Both the position numbers and the translations under genes were made by a program. A DNA stretch of 64,000 nucleotides, taken from assembly GCF_963675985.1 (NCBI RefSeq), contig NZ_OY780958.1, positions 1,674,001 to 1,738,000 of the forward strand. Reading direction: 5' to 3'. Source of the DNA: an uncultured Roseibium sp. (GTDB lineage: Bacteria; Pseudomonadota; Alphaproteobacteria; Rhizobiales; Stappiaceae). The notes under the pieces are model-generated. The model made no database searches. It was not told where the DNA came from and saw only the letters and a list, made by a program, of their open reading frames with translations. Position 1 is the stretch's first letter. Each line of letters begins with the position of its first letter. Below are positions 45,195 through 54,733 of the stretch, one piece after another.

Positions 45195-46580
45195 TCAGGC
45201 TGACTGGTTATCCAAATAGGCCTTGAACTTGGCCCGAAACGGGCCGCGTTGCTTATCCGAAACCCGAACGATCGCCTGGATGGTTTCCTCGCCGTCTTTT
45301 CGGTCCAGCACCTCTGCCAATTGATACAACTGCGCCAGCAATTCACCCGCGGATACCGGTAGCGCGACGGTGAAGGTGTCGTCCTTTTCCGCCATGAAGG
45401 TGTCGATGCGATTGTAAAGCTGGTCGATCCCCTCGCCCGTCAAAGCGGATAGCGAGATCGGGCCTTCGCTGCCCTGTTCGGCGAGCAGTTTGTCGCGATA
45501 CGCCGGATCCAGGCAGTCGATCTTGTTCCAGACTTCGATGATCGGCGCGCCGGTCTGCGGACTGACACCGAGATCCTCAAGCGTCTTTTTCACGTCCTCT
45601 GCCTGGGCATCGGTGTCCGGGTGTGAAATATCGCGCACGTGGAGGATCAGATCTGCTTCCAGCACCTCTTCCAGGGTTGCCCGGAAGGCGGCGACCAGAT
45701 GGGTCGGCAGATCGGAAATGAACCCCACCGTATCGGACAGGATCACCTCGCGCCCATGTGGCAGCGTGATCTTGCGTAAGGTCGGATCGAGGGTTGCGAA
45801 CAGGAGATCCTTGGCAAAGACGTCCGCCTTGGTCAGACGGTTGAACAGGGTCGACTTGCCGGCGTTGGTGTAGCCGACGAGCGCCACGGTGGGTTGGGGG
45901 ATTTTCTTGCGTTTCTTGCGGTGCAGATCGCGGGTCCGGCGCACGCCTTCGAGCTGCTTCTGCAGAGCGGTAATGCGGTCCTGGATCTGACGGCGGTCGG
46001 ACTCGATCTGGGTTTCGCCCGGGCCGCCCATGAAGCCGACACCGCCGCGCTGGCGTTCCAGGTGGGTCCAGGAGCGGACCAGCCGGCTTTTCTGCCAGGT
46101 CAGATGGGCGAGATCGACCTGAAGCTTGCCTTCCTTGGTGCGGGCCCGGTCACCGAAAATTTCCAGGATAAGGCCAGTCCGGTCGATAACCTTGGTCGTC
46201 AAACGGCGCTCAAGATTTCGTTGCTGGATCGGTGATAACGGATGATCGACGACGACCAGGTCGACGTCCTCAGCCTGAACGATGCCGGCAAGCTCGGACA
46301 CCTTGCCTTCGCCGAACAGGGTCGCGGGCTTCGGATTGCTGATTTTGACGACGCCGGAGGAGACGATGTCCAGATTGATGGCCGCACTCAGTCCGACGGC
46401 TTCTTCCAGGCGTGCTTCCGGGCTGCGGTTGCCGCGTAATTCGGATTCCGCACCTTCCCGGCGCTGAAATAGCACCGGCTCCAGAATAAGCGCCCGGAAA
46501 GGCTGCGGCCGCCGATCGATTCCTGTTTCCGTTGCGCCTTCTAGTTTCGAAAAGTCGTCACTGCGAGACTTGGGTTCCAA
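45195..46580 (-). CDS. hflX: GTPase HflX
   Basis: A 461-residue ribosome-associated GTPase. The N-terminal HflX domain (about 30-215) contains DLVVVDHPLSPIQQRNLE and RTKEGKLQVDLAHL. The G domain has GYTNAGKSTLFN (G1), DTVGFISDLP (G3) and NKID (G4). It splits stalled 70S ribosomes under stress. The probable start is a TTG placed directly behind the hfq TGA, in the same reading frame, with an AGGA inside the hfq end at good spacing. No in-frame ATG exists before the conserved domain. Confidence 0.94.
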   Translation of the reverse strand: MEPKSRSDDFSKLEGATETGIDRRPQPFRALILEPVLFQRREGAESELRGNRSPEARLEEAVGLSAAINLDIVSSGVVKISNPKPATLFGEGKVSELAGIVQAEDVDLVVVDHPLSPIQQRNLERRLTTKVIDRTGLILEIFGDRARTKEGKLQVDLAHLTWQKSRLVRSWTHLERQRGGVGFMGGPGETQIESDRRQIQDRITALQKQLEGVRRTRDLHRKKRKKIPQPTVALVGYTNAGKSTLFNRLTKADVFAKDLLFATLDPTLRKITLPHGREVILSDTVGFISDLPTHLVAAFRATLEEVLEADLILHVRDISHPDTDAQAEDVKKTLEDLGVSPQTGAPIIEVWNKIDCLDPAYRDKLLAEQGSEGPISLSALTGEGIDQLYNRIDTFMAEKDDTFTVALPVSAGELLAQLYQLAEVLDRKDGEETIQAIVRVSDKQRGPFRAKFKAYLDNQSA

Positions 46581-46838
46581 TCAGCTTCCTGCCTTTTCAC
46601 CATTGTCTTCGCCGGGCTCGAACAACTGAACCGGACCGTTCGGCATGATCGTGGAAATCGCATGCTTATAAACCAGTTGCGAGTGCCCATCCCGACGCAA
46701 CAGGACGCAAAAATTATCGAACCACGTGACCACGCCCTGCAGCTTCACGCCGTTGATCAGGAAAATCGTCAGAGGGGTTTTCTGCTTGCGAACATGATTT
46801 AAAAACGTGTCCTGCAAGTTCTGTGTGCGCTCAGCCAT
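46581..46838 (-). CDS. hfq: RNA chaperone Hfq
   Basis: An 85-residue Sm-like protein. The Sm1 segment (LQDTFLNHVRKQKTPLTIFL and onward, residues 8-50) and Sm2 motif (LVYKHAISTI, about 55-64) are both plain. A short acidic C-terminal tail (FEPGEDNGEKAGS) follows. It forms hexamers that pair sRNAs with mRNAs. It is followed without a gap by hflX and preceded by dat on the same strand. Confidence 0.97.
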   Translation of the reverse strand: MAERTQNLQDTFLNHVRKQKTPLTIFLINGVKLQGVVTWFDNFCVLLRRDGHSQLVYKHAISTIMPNGPVQLFEPGEDNGEKAGS

Positions 46839-47045
46839 CAGTCTTTTTATCCTGTTTTACCCGGATGCGGCCGGGCATCCGGTTATTCCTTTAATGTCAC
46901 CGTCATTGGAGCCCTAAACACAAACGCCACCGCCCCCGACAGCCTGCCCGTACCACATTTTAGCAGCTGATCCGTTTCTCATAGAGAGAAGACACCATAT
47001 CAGTCCAACTGCATACCCGTAATTTAATCAGGTAAACGAAAATAT

Positions 47046-47909
47046 TCATACTGCCTTTAGATCAGTAACAGTATGGAACAGCTGACGCAATCGGCTTGCA
47101 ACCATTCCGGGATGTCCGTTGCCGATGACCTTATCGTCAATTTTTACAACTGGCATGACAAGTGTCGTGGCCGCGGTCACGAAAGCTTCTCGAGCGTCAT
47201 AGGCTTCTTCCAGGGAAAATGCGCGTTCCTCGAACGAAAGCCCTTCCCTTTCGACAAGATCCAGAAGCGCGGCTCTTGTAATGCCCTTGAGAATTCCCGA
47301 TTCCGCCGGCCGGGTCACCAGTTTGTTGTCCTTGGTGACGATCCACGCGTTCGTCGATCCGCCTTCGGTTACATTGCCGTCGGTATCCACATACCAGGCT
47401 TCCTTGCCACCGGATTCCTTCGCATTCTGTTTGGCCAGAACATTCGGCAGGAGTGCAACCGACTTGATGTCCACCCGAGGCCAACGGTTTTCCGGATAGG
47501 AAATCACCGCGATACCCGTTTCCGCTTGCTTGTCGGCGGCAGCAGGACTCGCGGAACGGGCTGTGACAACAATCGATGGAGCTACGTCTTCCGGCGGAAA
47601 GAAGTGGTCACGGCGCGATACGCCACGAGTTACCTGGACATAGACCATTCCGTCATGGACCTTGTTCCGGCGCACTGTTTCCGCAAGCACAAACTCCAGC
47701 GCTTTGCGCGCCATTGGCCATCCGATCCTCAATTCATCGAGCGATCGGCCGAGGCGATCCAGGTGGCGTGGCAAGTCTACGATTTTGTTTTTCCAGACTT
47801 CACAGACTTCATAGACCCCATCGGCAAACTGATAGCCACGGTCTTCCACGTGAACGGCTGCATCCTTGTGGGGGACATACTGGCCATTTACATAGGCAAT
47901 CCTGCTCAT
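47046..47909 (-). CDS. dat: D-amino acid aminotransferase (class IV PLP enzyme)
   Basis: A 287-residue fold-type IV transaminase. The PLP lysine is K149 (RVDIKSVALLPNVLAKQ), with the typical N-terminal VNGQYVPHKDAAVHVEDRGYQFADGVYEV in outline and NVTEGGSTNAWIV later. It interconverts D-amino acids and 2-oxoacids, supplying D-Glu/D-Ala for cell wall. Branched-chain aminotransferase-like activity is the alternative. The ATG at 47909 follows AGGAGTG. Confidence 0.9.
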   Translation of the reverse strand: MSRIAYVNGQYVPHKDAAVHVEDRGYQFADGVYEVCEVWKNKIVDLPRHLDRLGRSLDELRIGWPMARKALEFVLAETVRRNKVHDGMVYVQVTRGVSRRDHFFPPEDVAPSIVVTARSASPAAADKQAETGIAVISYPENRWPRVDIKSVALLPNVLAKQNAKESGGKEAWYVDTDGNVTEGGSTNAWIVTKDNKLVTRPAESGILKGITRAALLDLVEREGLSFEERAFSLEEAYDAREAFVTAATTLVMPVVKIDDKVIGNGHPGMVASRLRQLFHTVTDLKAV

Positions 47910-48088
47910 GATCACTCCTGATACGCCGGATATAATGTTTGTGTACGAACAACGTTCCCGAGGCTGGCCGCCTGGAAATGCCTTTGCTTCATACCGCCGA
48001 AACGGCACGCACTCCGCACTAAGTGTCTGAAATAATGGGCGCCTGCGTCAAGGCGTCCCGGGCGATTTGTCACCGCTTCATGCGCTTA

Positions 48089-49465
48089 TCAGAAGAATTC
48101 GATGCTCACCCGGAACATTTGTTCGACCTGACGCACGCGATTGGCCATTGCGAAGATGACGATGCGGTCCTTCGCCTCGATCTGAAGGTCGCCATTGGGG
48201 GTGATCACCTTGCCAGCGCGGAAGACCGCGCCGATCCGGATTCCGGACGGCAAATCGATTTCCCGCAAGGGACGGCCGACCAGCGGCGACGTGTCGAGGG
48301 CTTCCGCTTCCACCACTTCCGCCACACCGTTCTGCAGCGAATGGACGCCACGGATACGTCCCCTGCGGACATGCTGGAGAATTTTCGAGATGGTGACGGC
48401 CCGCGGATTGATAAAGGCATCGATCCCCAGCGCGCTGGCAAAGGCCGGATAGCTCGGATTGTTCAGCAGCGACAGATTGCGACGACATCCCAGTTTCTTG
48501 GCCATGACGGAGGCGAGAATATTAACCTCGTCCTCATTGGTGAGTGCAACCATCGTATCCGCCTCACCGACATCCGCTTCTGTCAGGATCGTCTGGTCCA
48601 GGGCGCTTCCGTTCAGGATCACCGAGCGTTTCAATTCGTCGGCAATTGCAACGGCCCGATCCCGGGACGCTTCGATCATCTTGATCTTGGTATTTCGCTG
48701 GCGGGTTTCCAGCGCCCGGGCCACATAAAGGCCTATGTTGCCACCACCTGCGATGACGACACGGTTCGCTTCCGGTTCCTCATGGCCGAAAATGCCGAGC
48801 GTCCGCCGGACCTGGTCCCGGCGGGCGACCACATAGGCCAGATCTCCGACGAGCAGGGAATCCGAACTTTTCGGTACAAACAGGGAAGTGTTCCGGTAGA
48901 TCCCGACGACGACCGCGCCCAGATCCGGGAAAAGTTCGGTCAACTGGCGCAGCGGCGTATCCACGACCGGGCAGTCTTCCTCGCACATGATACCGACGGC
49001 GACGACCTGATCATCCGCAAAACGGACGGTCTCGACCGCACCCGGCAGCGCCAGACGGCGCAGCACCATTTCGCCGACCTCGATTTCCGGCGAAATGACG
49101 ACGTCGATCGGCATCTGGTCGCGAGAAAACAGGCTCTGCCAGCGGCCTTGCAGATAGCTCTGGGATCGTATTCGGGCGACTTTGGTCGGCACGTTGAACA
49201 GGGAATGGGCGACCTGACAGGCGACCATGTTCACTTCATCGTAGAGCGTGACCGCGATGATCATATCGGCCTCGCCAGCGCCGGCCTGGGCCAGAACATC
49301 GGGATGCGCGCCGTGACCGACAAAACCGCGGACATCGAGCTGTTCGCCGATCGCCTTGATCAGCTTGGGCGACGAATCGATGACGGATACATCGTTCTGC
49401 TCTGCAGCAAGGCGTTCGGCAATCCCGTATCCGACCTGCCCGGCACCACAAATCACGACTTTCAT
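48089..49465 (-). CDS. trkA: Trk potassium uptake system protein TrkA
   Basis: A 458-residue cytoplasmic regulator made of two RCK halves. Each has an NAD-binding Rossmann domain (KVVICGAGQVGYGIAERL at the start and NRVVIAGGGNIGLYVARAL near 230) followed by a TrkA-C domain. It gates the TrkH channel with nucleotides. It is located between ntrX and dat, as in many alphaproteobacteria. Confidence 0.95.
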   Translation of the reverse strand: MKVVICGAGQVGYGIAERLAAEQNDVSVIDSSPKLIKAIGEQLDVRGFVGHGAHPDVLAQAGAGEADMIIAVTLYDEVNMVACQVAHSLFNVPTKVARIRSQSYLQGRWQSLFSRDQMPIDVVISPEIEVGEMVLRRLALPGAVETVRFADDQVVAVGIMCEEDCPVVDTPLRQLTELFPDLGAVVVGIYRNTSLFVPKSSDSLLVGDLAYVVARRDQVRRTLGIFGHEEPEANRVVIAGGGNIGLYVARALETRQRNTKIKMIEASRDRAVAIADELKRSVILNGSALDQTILTEADVGEADTMVALTNEDEVNILASVMAKKLGCRRNLSLLNNPSYPAFASALGIDAFINPRAVTISKILQHVRRGRIRGVHSLQNGVAEVVEAEALDTSPLVGRPLREIDLPSGIRIGAVFRAGKVITPNGDLQIEAKDRIVIFAMANRVRQVEQMFRVSIEFF

Positions 49466-49516
49466 AGGAGAACTGCCCTCTTGCCGTCGACGAAATTTAT
49501 CACCCGATCTGAAGTG

Positions 49517-50884
49517 TCAGGACAGGCCAAGCGTTTTGAGCTTACGGTGTAGCGCAGAACGTTCCATACCGACAAATTCGGCGGTGCGCGAGATGTTCCC
49601 GTCGAAACGTTTGATTTGCGCCTGCAAATAGTCGCGTTCGAAGATTTCCCGGGCTTCGCGCAGCGGAACGGACATCAAATGTTCGCCGCCCCCCGTGGTC
49701 GGAAGGCTCGGCAGCATGGACCCGATTTCGGCAGGCAGAAGATCGGCCGTGATTACGCTGTCCGGATCTCCGCGGCTCAGGATCAGGAGACGCTCCACGT
49801 TGTTGCGCAACTGGCGGACGTTTCCGGGCCAGTCATGGGTCTGGAGAACAGCCATGGCGTCATCGCCGATGGGCCTCAAGGGAATCCCGGACGCGGCCGA
49901 AATCTGTTCCATGAAATGCTTGATGAGGATCGGCACGTCCTCACGCCGTTCCGCCAGCCCCGGGACCCGCAACGGCACAACGCTGAGCCGATGATAGAGA
50001 TCCTGCCGGAATAGTCCGGCGGAGATGTGCTCTTCCAGGTTCTTCGCGGTGGACGAGAGAATACGGATGTCCACTTGCACCTTCGTTGTTCCGCCCACGC
50101 GGGAAAAACTCTGTTCCACCAGAACCCGGAGGATCTTTCCTTGCGTTTCCGCAGGCATATCCGCAATTTCATCGAGATAGAGGGTACCGCCATGTGCCTC
50201 TTCGAGGGCGCCGACCTTACGCAGACTGCCGGCTTCATCCTCGATCCCGAACAGTTCTTCTTCCATCCGCTCCGGAGTGATCGTTGCGGCATTCAGGACC
50301 ACGAACGGGCTCTTCGCGCGCGGCGAGGAATCGTGGATCATGCGTGCCGCCAGTTCCTTGCCCGCGCCGGACGGGCCTGTGATCAGGATCCGGCTGTTGG
50401 TTACGGCTATTTTCTGGATGGTCTGTCGCAACTGGTTTGCGGCGCTGGACTCTCCGATAATGGCGGATGCATCGCCTGAGCGCTGCTTCAGCTCCCGGAT
50501 TTCGCGTTTCATGCTGGAGGCTTCCAGCGCGCGCTCGGTGATATGGATCAGGCGATCTGTCTTGAAGGGTTTTTCTATATAGTCGTAGGCACCGCGCTTG
50601 ATGGCGGAAACGGCGGTTTCGATGTTGCCGTGCCCGGAAATAATGACGACCGGAAGATCGGGATCCGTCTCCTTGATGACGTCAAGGAGAGCCAGTCCGT
50701 CCAGGCGGCTGCCCTGGAGCCAGATATCCAGAACCACGAGCGAAGGCCTGCGTTCCTTGATCGCCGCAATGGCTGTGTCGGAATCGCTGGCCGTCCGCGT
50801 TCCGAAGCCTTCATCATCAAGGATGCCGGCGATCATCTCGCGGATATCGGTTTCATCGTCAACTACGAGAATATCATGCGCCAT
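49517..50884 (-). CDS. ntrX: Nitrogen-related response regulator NtrX
   Basis: A 455-residue regulator: receiver domain (1-120, phospho-acceptor D53 in VVLDIW), AAA+ domain (about 140-370, Walker A GPSGAGKE, Walker B-like GGTLYLDEIAD) and a Fis-type HTH at the end (RTAEFVGMERSALHRKL). The sigma-54 contact motif GAFTGA is missing: after ELFGIEDEAGS the sequence goes straight to LRKVGALEEAHGG. It therefore probably acts without sigma-54, as reported for other alphaproteobacterial NtrX. It overlaps ntrY by 11 bp. Confidence 0.95.
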   Translation of the reverse strand: MAHDILVVDDETDIREMIAGILDDEGFGTRTASDSDTAIAAIKERRPSLVVLDIWLQGSRLDGLALLDVIKETDPDLPVVIISGHGNIETAVSAIKRGAYDYIEKPFKTDRLIHITERALEASSMKREIRELKQRSGDASAIIGESSAANQLRQTIQKIAVTNSRILITGPSGAGKELAARMIHDSSPRAKSPFVVLNAATITPERMEEELFGIEDEAGSLRKVGALEEAHGGTLYLDEIADMPAETQGKILRVLVEQSFSRVGGTTKVQVDIRILSSTAKNLEEHISAGLFRQDLYHRLSVVPLRVPGLAERREDVPILIKHFMEQISAASGIPLRPIGDDAMAVLQTHDWPGNVRQLRNNVERLLILSRGDPDSVITADLLPAEIGSMLPSLPTTGGGEHLMSVPLREAREIFERDYLQAQIKRFDGNISRTAEFVGMERSALHRKLKTLGLS

Positions 50885-53129
50885 CGGTCGTATCTGTCTG
50901 TTCGTTCTTGTTGTTGTCAATCATGTCCTCAGCCTTTTTCGACAAGGTGAGGCGCACCATTGTTCCGGTCTCCCCAAGGGATTTATCCGGGGCGTCCAGC
51001 AGTTCGATTGTTCCGCCATGGTCTTCCAGTATCTTGCGGACAATCGCCAGGCCAAGCCCTGTGCCCTTTTCGCGGGTGGTCATGTAAGGCTCAAGAAGCC
51101 TCTGCCGGTTTTCTTCAGGCAAACCGACACCATTGTCTGTGATGCTGATCACGACCTGCTCGCCTGCGTCCTCCAACATCACATGGATACGTCCGTCAGG
51201 GGGATCATCGCTCGTTCGGCCTTCGATCGCTTCGGCGGCATTCTTGATGACATTGGTCAGCGCCTGACCGATCAGCCGGGCATCGAAAGTCGCACGCAAG
51301 GGCTCTTCCGGAAGGGCCGTCGTGATCTTGATGTCCGGATTGCCAACGGTCTGCATGAAGGCTGCTTCGCGTACCGTATTCCGGATGTCAGCTTGCGATT
51401 TGCTGGGTTTCCGCATGCGGGCAAAGGAAGAGAACTCATCGACCATCTGACCGATATCGCCGACCTGTCGGATGATGGTGTCGATACATTGATCGAAGAC
51501 GCCACGGTCCTCCTCCACCTTCTTGCCATAGCGGCGGCGGATCCGTTCCGCCGACAACTGAATCGGCGTCAGCGGGTTCTTGATTTCATGGGCAATCCTG
51601 CGGGCCACATCGGCCCAGGCCGAATTGCGCTGCGCCGAGACCAGATCGGTAATGTCGTCGATGGTGATAACGTAGCCATGTTCACGGCGCGTGGAGAGTT
51701 CGCTGGTGATCCGGACGTTCAAGGTCCGCTGGCGCCCACCCAGAGCCATCTCGATCTGTGTTTCGTGCGAGCGGCCACTGTCTTCCTGAATGGTCTTGTT
51801 GATCTCCTCCCCGAGTTGGGGAATGACCTCATCAAGCGGCATGTTGAGGATCGCGATTTCATCGATCCCGAGCAGTGTCTGGGCCGAGCGGTTGACGAGC
51901 ATGATCCGGCCTTCCTCGTCAATCCCGATGACCCCGGTGGAGACCCCTGACAGAACAGCCTCGTTGAACCTGCGCCGGCGGTCGATCTGCTCATTGGCGG
52001 CCAGCAGGGCGTCCCTCTGACCCAGAAGCTGCCCGGTCATCTTGTTGAAGGTCGAGCCGAGGTTGGCAAGATCCCCGCCAGATTTATGGGTTTCGACCTT
52101 GACCGCGAGATTGCCTTTCGAAACTTCATCTGCAGCTGAAATGAGCGTCCGGATTGGCGCGACCAGACGGTTGGCGAAGCCGAACCCGATCCAGATTGCC
52201 GACAGAAGAAGAATCAGCGCTACGCCCAGATATACGAGCGCAAAGGCGACCTGGACACCGAACCGGCTCTTTTCGAGAACTCTGTAGGATTTCGCGCCGT
52301 CATCAGCGAGCCGCAGATAGTCCACCACGCGGGGATCCATGGTTCGGGTGATGAACAGATAGAAATCATCATAAGCCGCAAGCTTCATGACGCCGCCGAC
52401 CTGGTTGGTCTCTCCCGGCGCGATCATGACAGGCACATGGGACCTTGCTGCCTTGGCTAAAACGTTCTTGGGGGGGAGCAGGATCTTTGCTTTCGGATCA
52501 AGTTCTATCCTTGTGATGACGGTTCCGTCTGAATTCAGGATATAGGCGGCCTGCAGACCCCGCAGGGAAGCTTGAGCGGAAAAGAACGAGTCAAACCGGG
52601 TCGGTTCGTTGGCATAGACGGTCTGGGCACGGTCCACGTCGTTGCCCATGGCGATCAGATGGGCCCGCAAAACCTGCACATGCTCCTGCAGATAGGCTTG
52701 CGCCACGACCAGGGCATTGTCGATGATGCGTCGGGTCCGATCCTCAAACCAGCGATCGAGGCCCTTGTCGAGCGTGAAGGTGGCAAGGATGGCCATCAGG
52801 ATCGCCGGAACCGCTGCTATAATGCTGAACAGCGTAACAATCCGCACATGCAGCCGTGCGGCGGCCTTTCCCCGACGCCTTGCGGACCACAGCTTGTAGA
52901 TTTCCAGCAGGATTTCGAGGACGAGGCAGGACGCCAGAATGCCGTTGACCAGCATGGCGATCCAGACCACTTCCTGGGTCGGCGCGATGGGGGTGAGTCC
53001 CATCAAAATGGCAAAGGTGACGGCAATGGAAACCAGGGCGACGATCATGATCGCCAACCCGATCCGACGCATGAGTCTGCCGCCAGTTACCTTGATTACC
53101 GCCGTCTCCTGGAGGCCTCCAAGTGTCAT
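50874..53129 (-). CDS. ntrY: Nitrogen-related sensor histidine kinase NtrY
   Basis: A 751-residue membrane kinase. Three helices lie at about 21-44, 55-78 and 95-118. A periplasmic sensor domain of about 170 residues follows, then a fourth helix near 289-311, HAMP, PAS (about 390-490), and the phospho-acceptor H514 in IAHEIKNPLTP. The ATPase core has NVIKNAAEAIEG, DNGVGLP and GTGLGLAIV. It phosphorylates NtrX. NtrY is linked to nitrogen and redox sensing and cell envelope control in related bacteria. Confidence 0.95.
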   Translation of the reverse strand: MTLGGLQETAVIKVTGGRLMRRIGLAIMIVALVSIAVTFAILMGLTPIAPTQEVVWIAMLVNGILASCLVLEILLEIYKLWSARRRGKAAARLHVRIVTLFSIIAAVPAILMAILATFTLDKGLDRWFEDRTRRIIDNALVVAQAYLQEHVQVLRAHLIAMGNDVDRAQTVYANEPTRFDSFFSAQASLRGLQAAYILNSDGTVITRIELDPKAKILLPPKNVLAKAARSHVPVMIAPGETNQVGGVMKLAAYDDFYLFITRTMDPRVVDYLRLADDGAKSYRVLEKSRFGVQVAFALVYLGVALILLLSAIWIGFGFANRLVAPIRTLISAADEVSKGNLAVKVETHKSGGDLANLGSTFNKMTGQLLGQRDALLAANEQIDRRRRFNEAVLSGVSTGVIGIDEEGRIMLVNRSAQTLLGIDEIAILNMPLDEVIPQLGEEINKTIQEDSGRSHETQIEMALGGRQRTLNVRITSELSTRREHGYVITIDDITDLVSAQRNSAWADVARRIAHEIKNPLTPIQLSAERIRRRYGKKVEEDRGVFDQCIDTIIRQVGDIGQMVDEFSSFARMRKPSKSQADIRNTVREAAFMQTVGNPDIKITTALPEEPLRATFDARLIGQALTNVIKNAAEAIEGRTSDDPPDGRIHVMLEDAGEQVVISITDNGVGLPEENRQRLLEPYMTTREKGTGLGLAIVRKILEDHGGTIELLDAPDKSLGETGTMVRLTLSKKAEDMIDNNKNEQTDTTDGA

Positions 53130-53291
53130 GTTCCCTCGTCATTCGGCGATAGATGCCGCCCGCGATTCCACGAGCCGCAAGATGAAGCTGCGGCACACTT
53201 ACCACACAATGTTGCGAAATTGCGACAATGGCGCGGCTGCGACAACGCTTCAAGGGATTTCGGGGCATTCCGGCCGGAAATCCGAGGGATT

Positions 53292-54731
53292 TTAACGGAA
53301 TGCGCGCATGACCTGTATGTCCAGATCCCTGATTTTCTTGCGCAAGGTATTCCTGTTGACGCCCAGAAGTTCCGCCGCCTTGATCTGATTGCCGCGGGTG
53401 GCGGCCAGGGCGGCGCTGATCAATGGGTACTCCACCTCTCGCAGAATTCGGTGATAGAGCCCGGGAGGCGGCAGGGATTCGCCGTACTGTTCGAAATAAT
53501 TGCCGAGATAACGCTCTACCGATGTCCCGAGATTGATGTTCTCGGAATCCTCTTCTTCCAGGACGGAAACGGCCGGTTGGCTGAGTTCGTGTTCGAGCAG
53601 CGCTTCACCGATGACATCTTGCGGGTAGAGGGCAGCAAGGCGCCGCACCAGGTTTTCCAGTTCGCGTACGTTGCCCGGCCACCGGTAGCGGCGCAACAGG
53701 TTGAGGGCGGCCTGGTCCACCTGTTTCGGCGGCAGGCCTTCCTTCTCCGCAAGCTGGAAGAAATGCCGCACAAGATCGGGGATGTCTTCCACACGTTCCC
53801 GAAGCGGCGGGAGCCGGATCGGCACGACGTTCAGTCGGAAATAGAGATCCTCGCGGAAGAGCCCCTGATTGATAAGCTGGCGCAGGTCCTTGTTGGTCGC
53901 CGCAATGATCCTGACATCCGTCTTGATCGGGGTCCGACCGCCGACTGTAGTGTATTCGCCCTGCTGCAACACGCGCAGCAATCGTGTCTGCGCTTCCATC
54001 GGCATGTCGCCGATCTCGTCGAGGAACAGGGTCCCGCCGTCGGCCTGTTCGAAACGGCCGGAACTGCGTACCTGCGCACCGGTGAAGGCGCCTTTTTCGT
54101 GCCCGAAGAGTTCCGCTTCGATCAGGTCCCGCGGAATGGCGGCCATGTTGATGGCAACGAAAGGACCGTTGCGCCGTTTGCCGTAGTCGTGAAGCGCGCG
54201 CGCGACCAGCTCCTTGCCCGTCCCGGACTCGCCATTGATCATCACGGTCAGATCGGTCTGCATCAGCCGTGCGAGCACACGGTAGATTTCCTGCATGGCG
54301 GGGGACCGGCCGACCAGCGGCATTCCCTCACCAATATCGTCGATTTCGACAGGTTTCTTGACCTTCGGCTCCTCGAGGGCGCGGCTGACGATGCTCGTCA
54401 ATTCCTTCAGATCGAAGGGCTTGGGCAGATATTCATATGCCCCCTTCTCCGAAGCCTTGATCGCGGTCATGAACGTGTTTTGCGCGCTCATGACCAAGAC
54501 CGGAAGTTCCGGGCGCAATTTTTTCATGCGCGGCAGAACGTCGAATATGTTCTCGTCCGGCATGACGACATCGGTGATGACGAGATCGCCGTCTCCGGAA
54601 CTGACCCAGCGCCAGAGGGTGTTGGCGTTGGACGTCAGGCGAACGGTGTAACCGGCCCTGGAGAGCGCCTGGTTGAGCACGGTGCGGATGGCGGCGTCAT
54701 CATCAGCGACGAGAATGGTGCCAGTCGGCAT
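53292..54731 (-). CDS. ntrC: Nitrogen regulator NtrC (GlnG)
   Basis: A 479-residue sigma-54 activator: receiver domain (D54 in VITDVVMPDE), AAA+ domain with Walker A GESGTGKE, intact GAFTGA (EKGAFTGAQVRSSG), GGTLFLDEIGDMP, and C-terminal Fis-type HTH (AAELLGVNRNTLRKKI). It activates nitrogen-assimilation promoters when phosphorylated by NtrB. The ATG at 54731, two bases after the ntrB stop, is preferred over a TTG at 54737. Confidence 0.96.
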   Translation of the reverse strand: MPTGTILVADDDAAIRTVLNQALSRAGYTVRLTSNANTLWRWVSSGDGDLVITDVVMPDENIFDVLPRMKKLRPELPVLVMSAQNTFMTAIKASEKGAYEYLPKPFDLKELTSIVSRALEEPKVKKPVEIDDIGEGMPLVGRSPAMQEIYRVLARLMQTDLTVMINGESGTGKELVARALHDYGKRRNGPFVAINMAAIPRDLIEAELFGHEKGAFTGAQVRSSGRFEQADGGTLFLDEIGDMPMEAQTRLLRVLQQGEYTTVGGRTPIKTDVRIIAATNKDLRQLINQGLFREDLYFRLNVVPIRLPPLRERVEDIPDLVRHFFQLAEKEGLPPKQVDQAALNLLRRYRWPGNVRELENLVRRLAALYPQDVIGEALLEHELSQPAVSVLEEEDSENINLGTSVERYLGNYFEQYGESLPPPGLYHRILREVEYPLISAALAATRGNQIKAAELLGVNRNTLRKKIRDLDIQVMRAFR

Positions 54732-54733
54732 GG

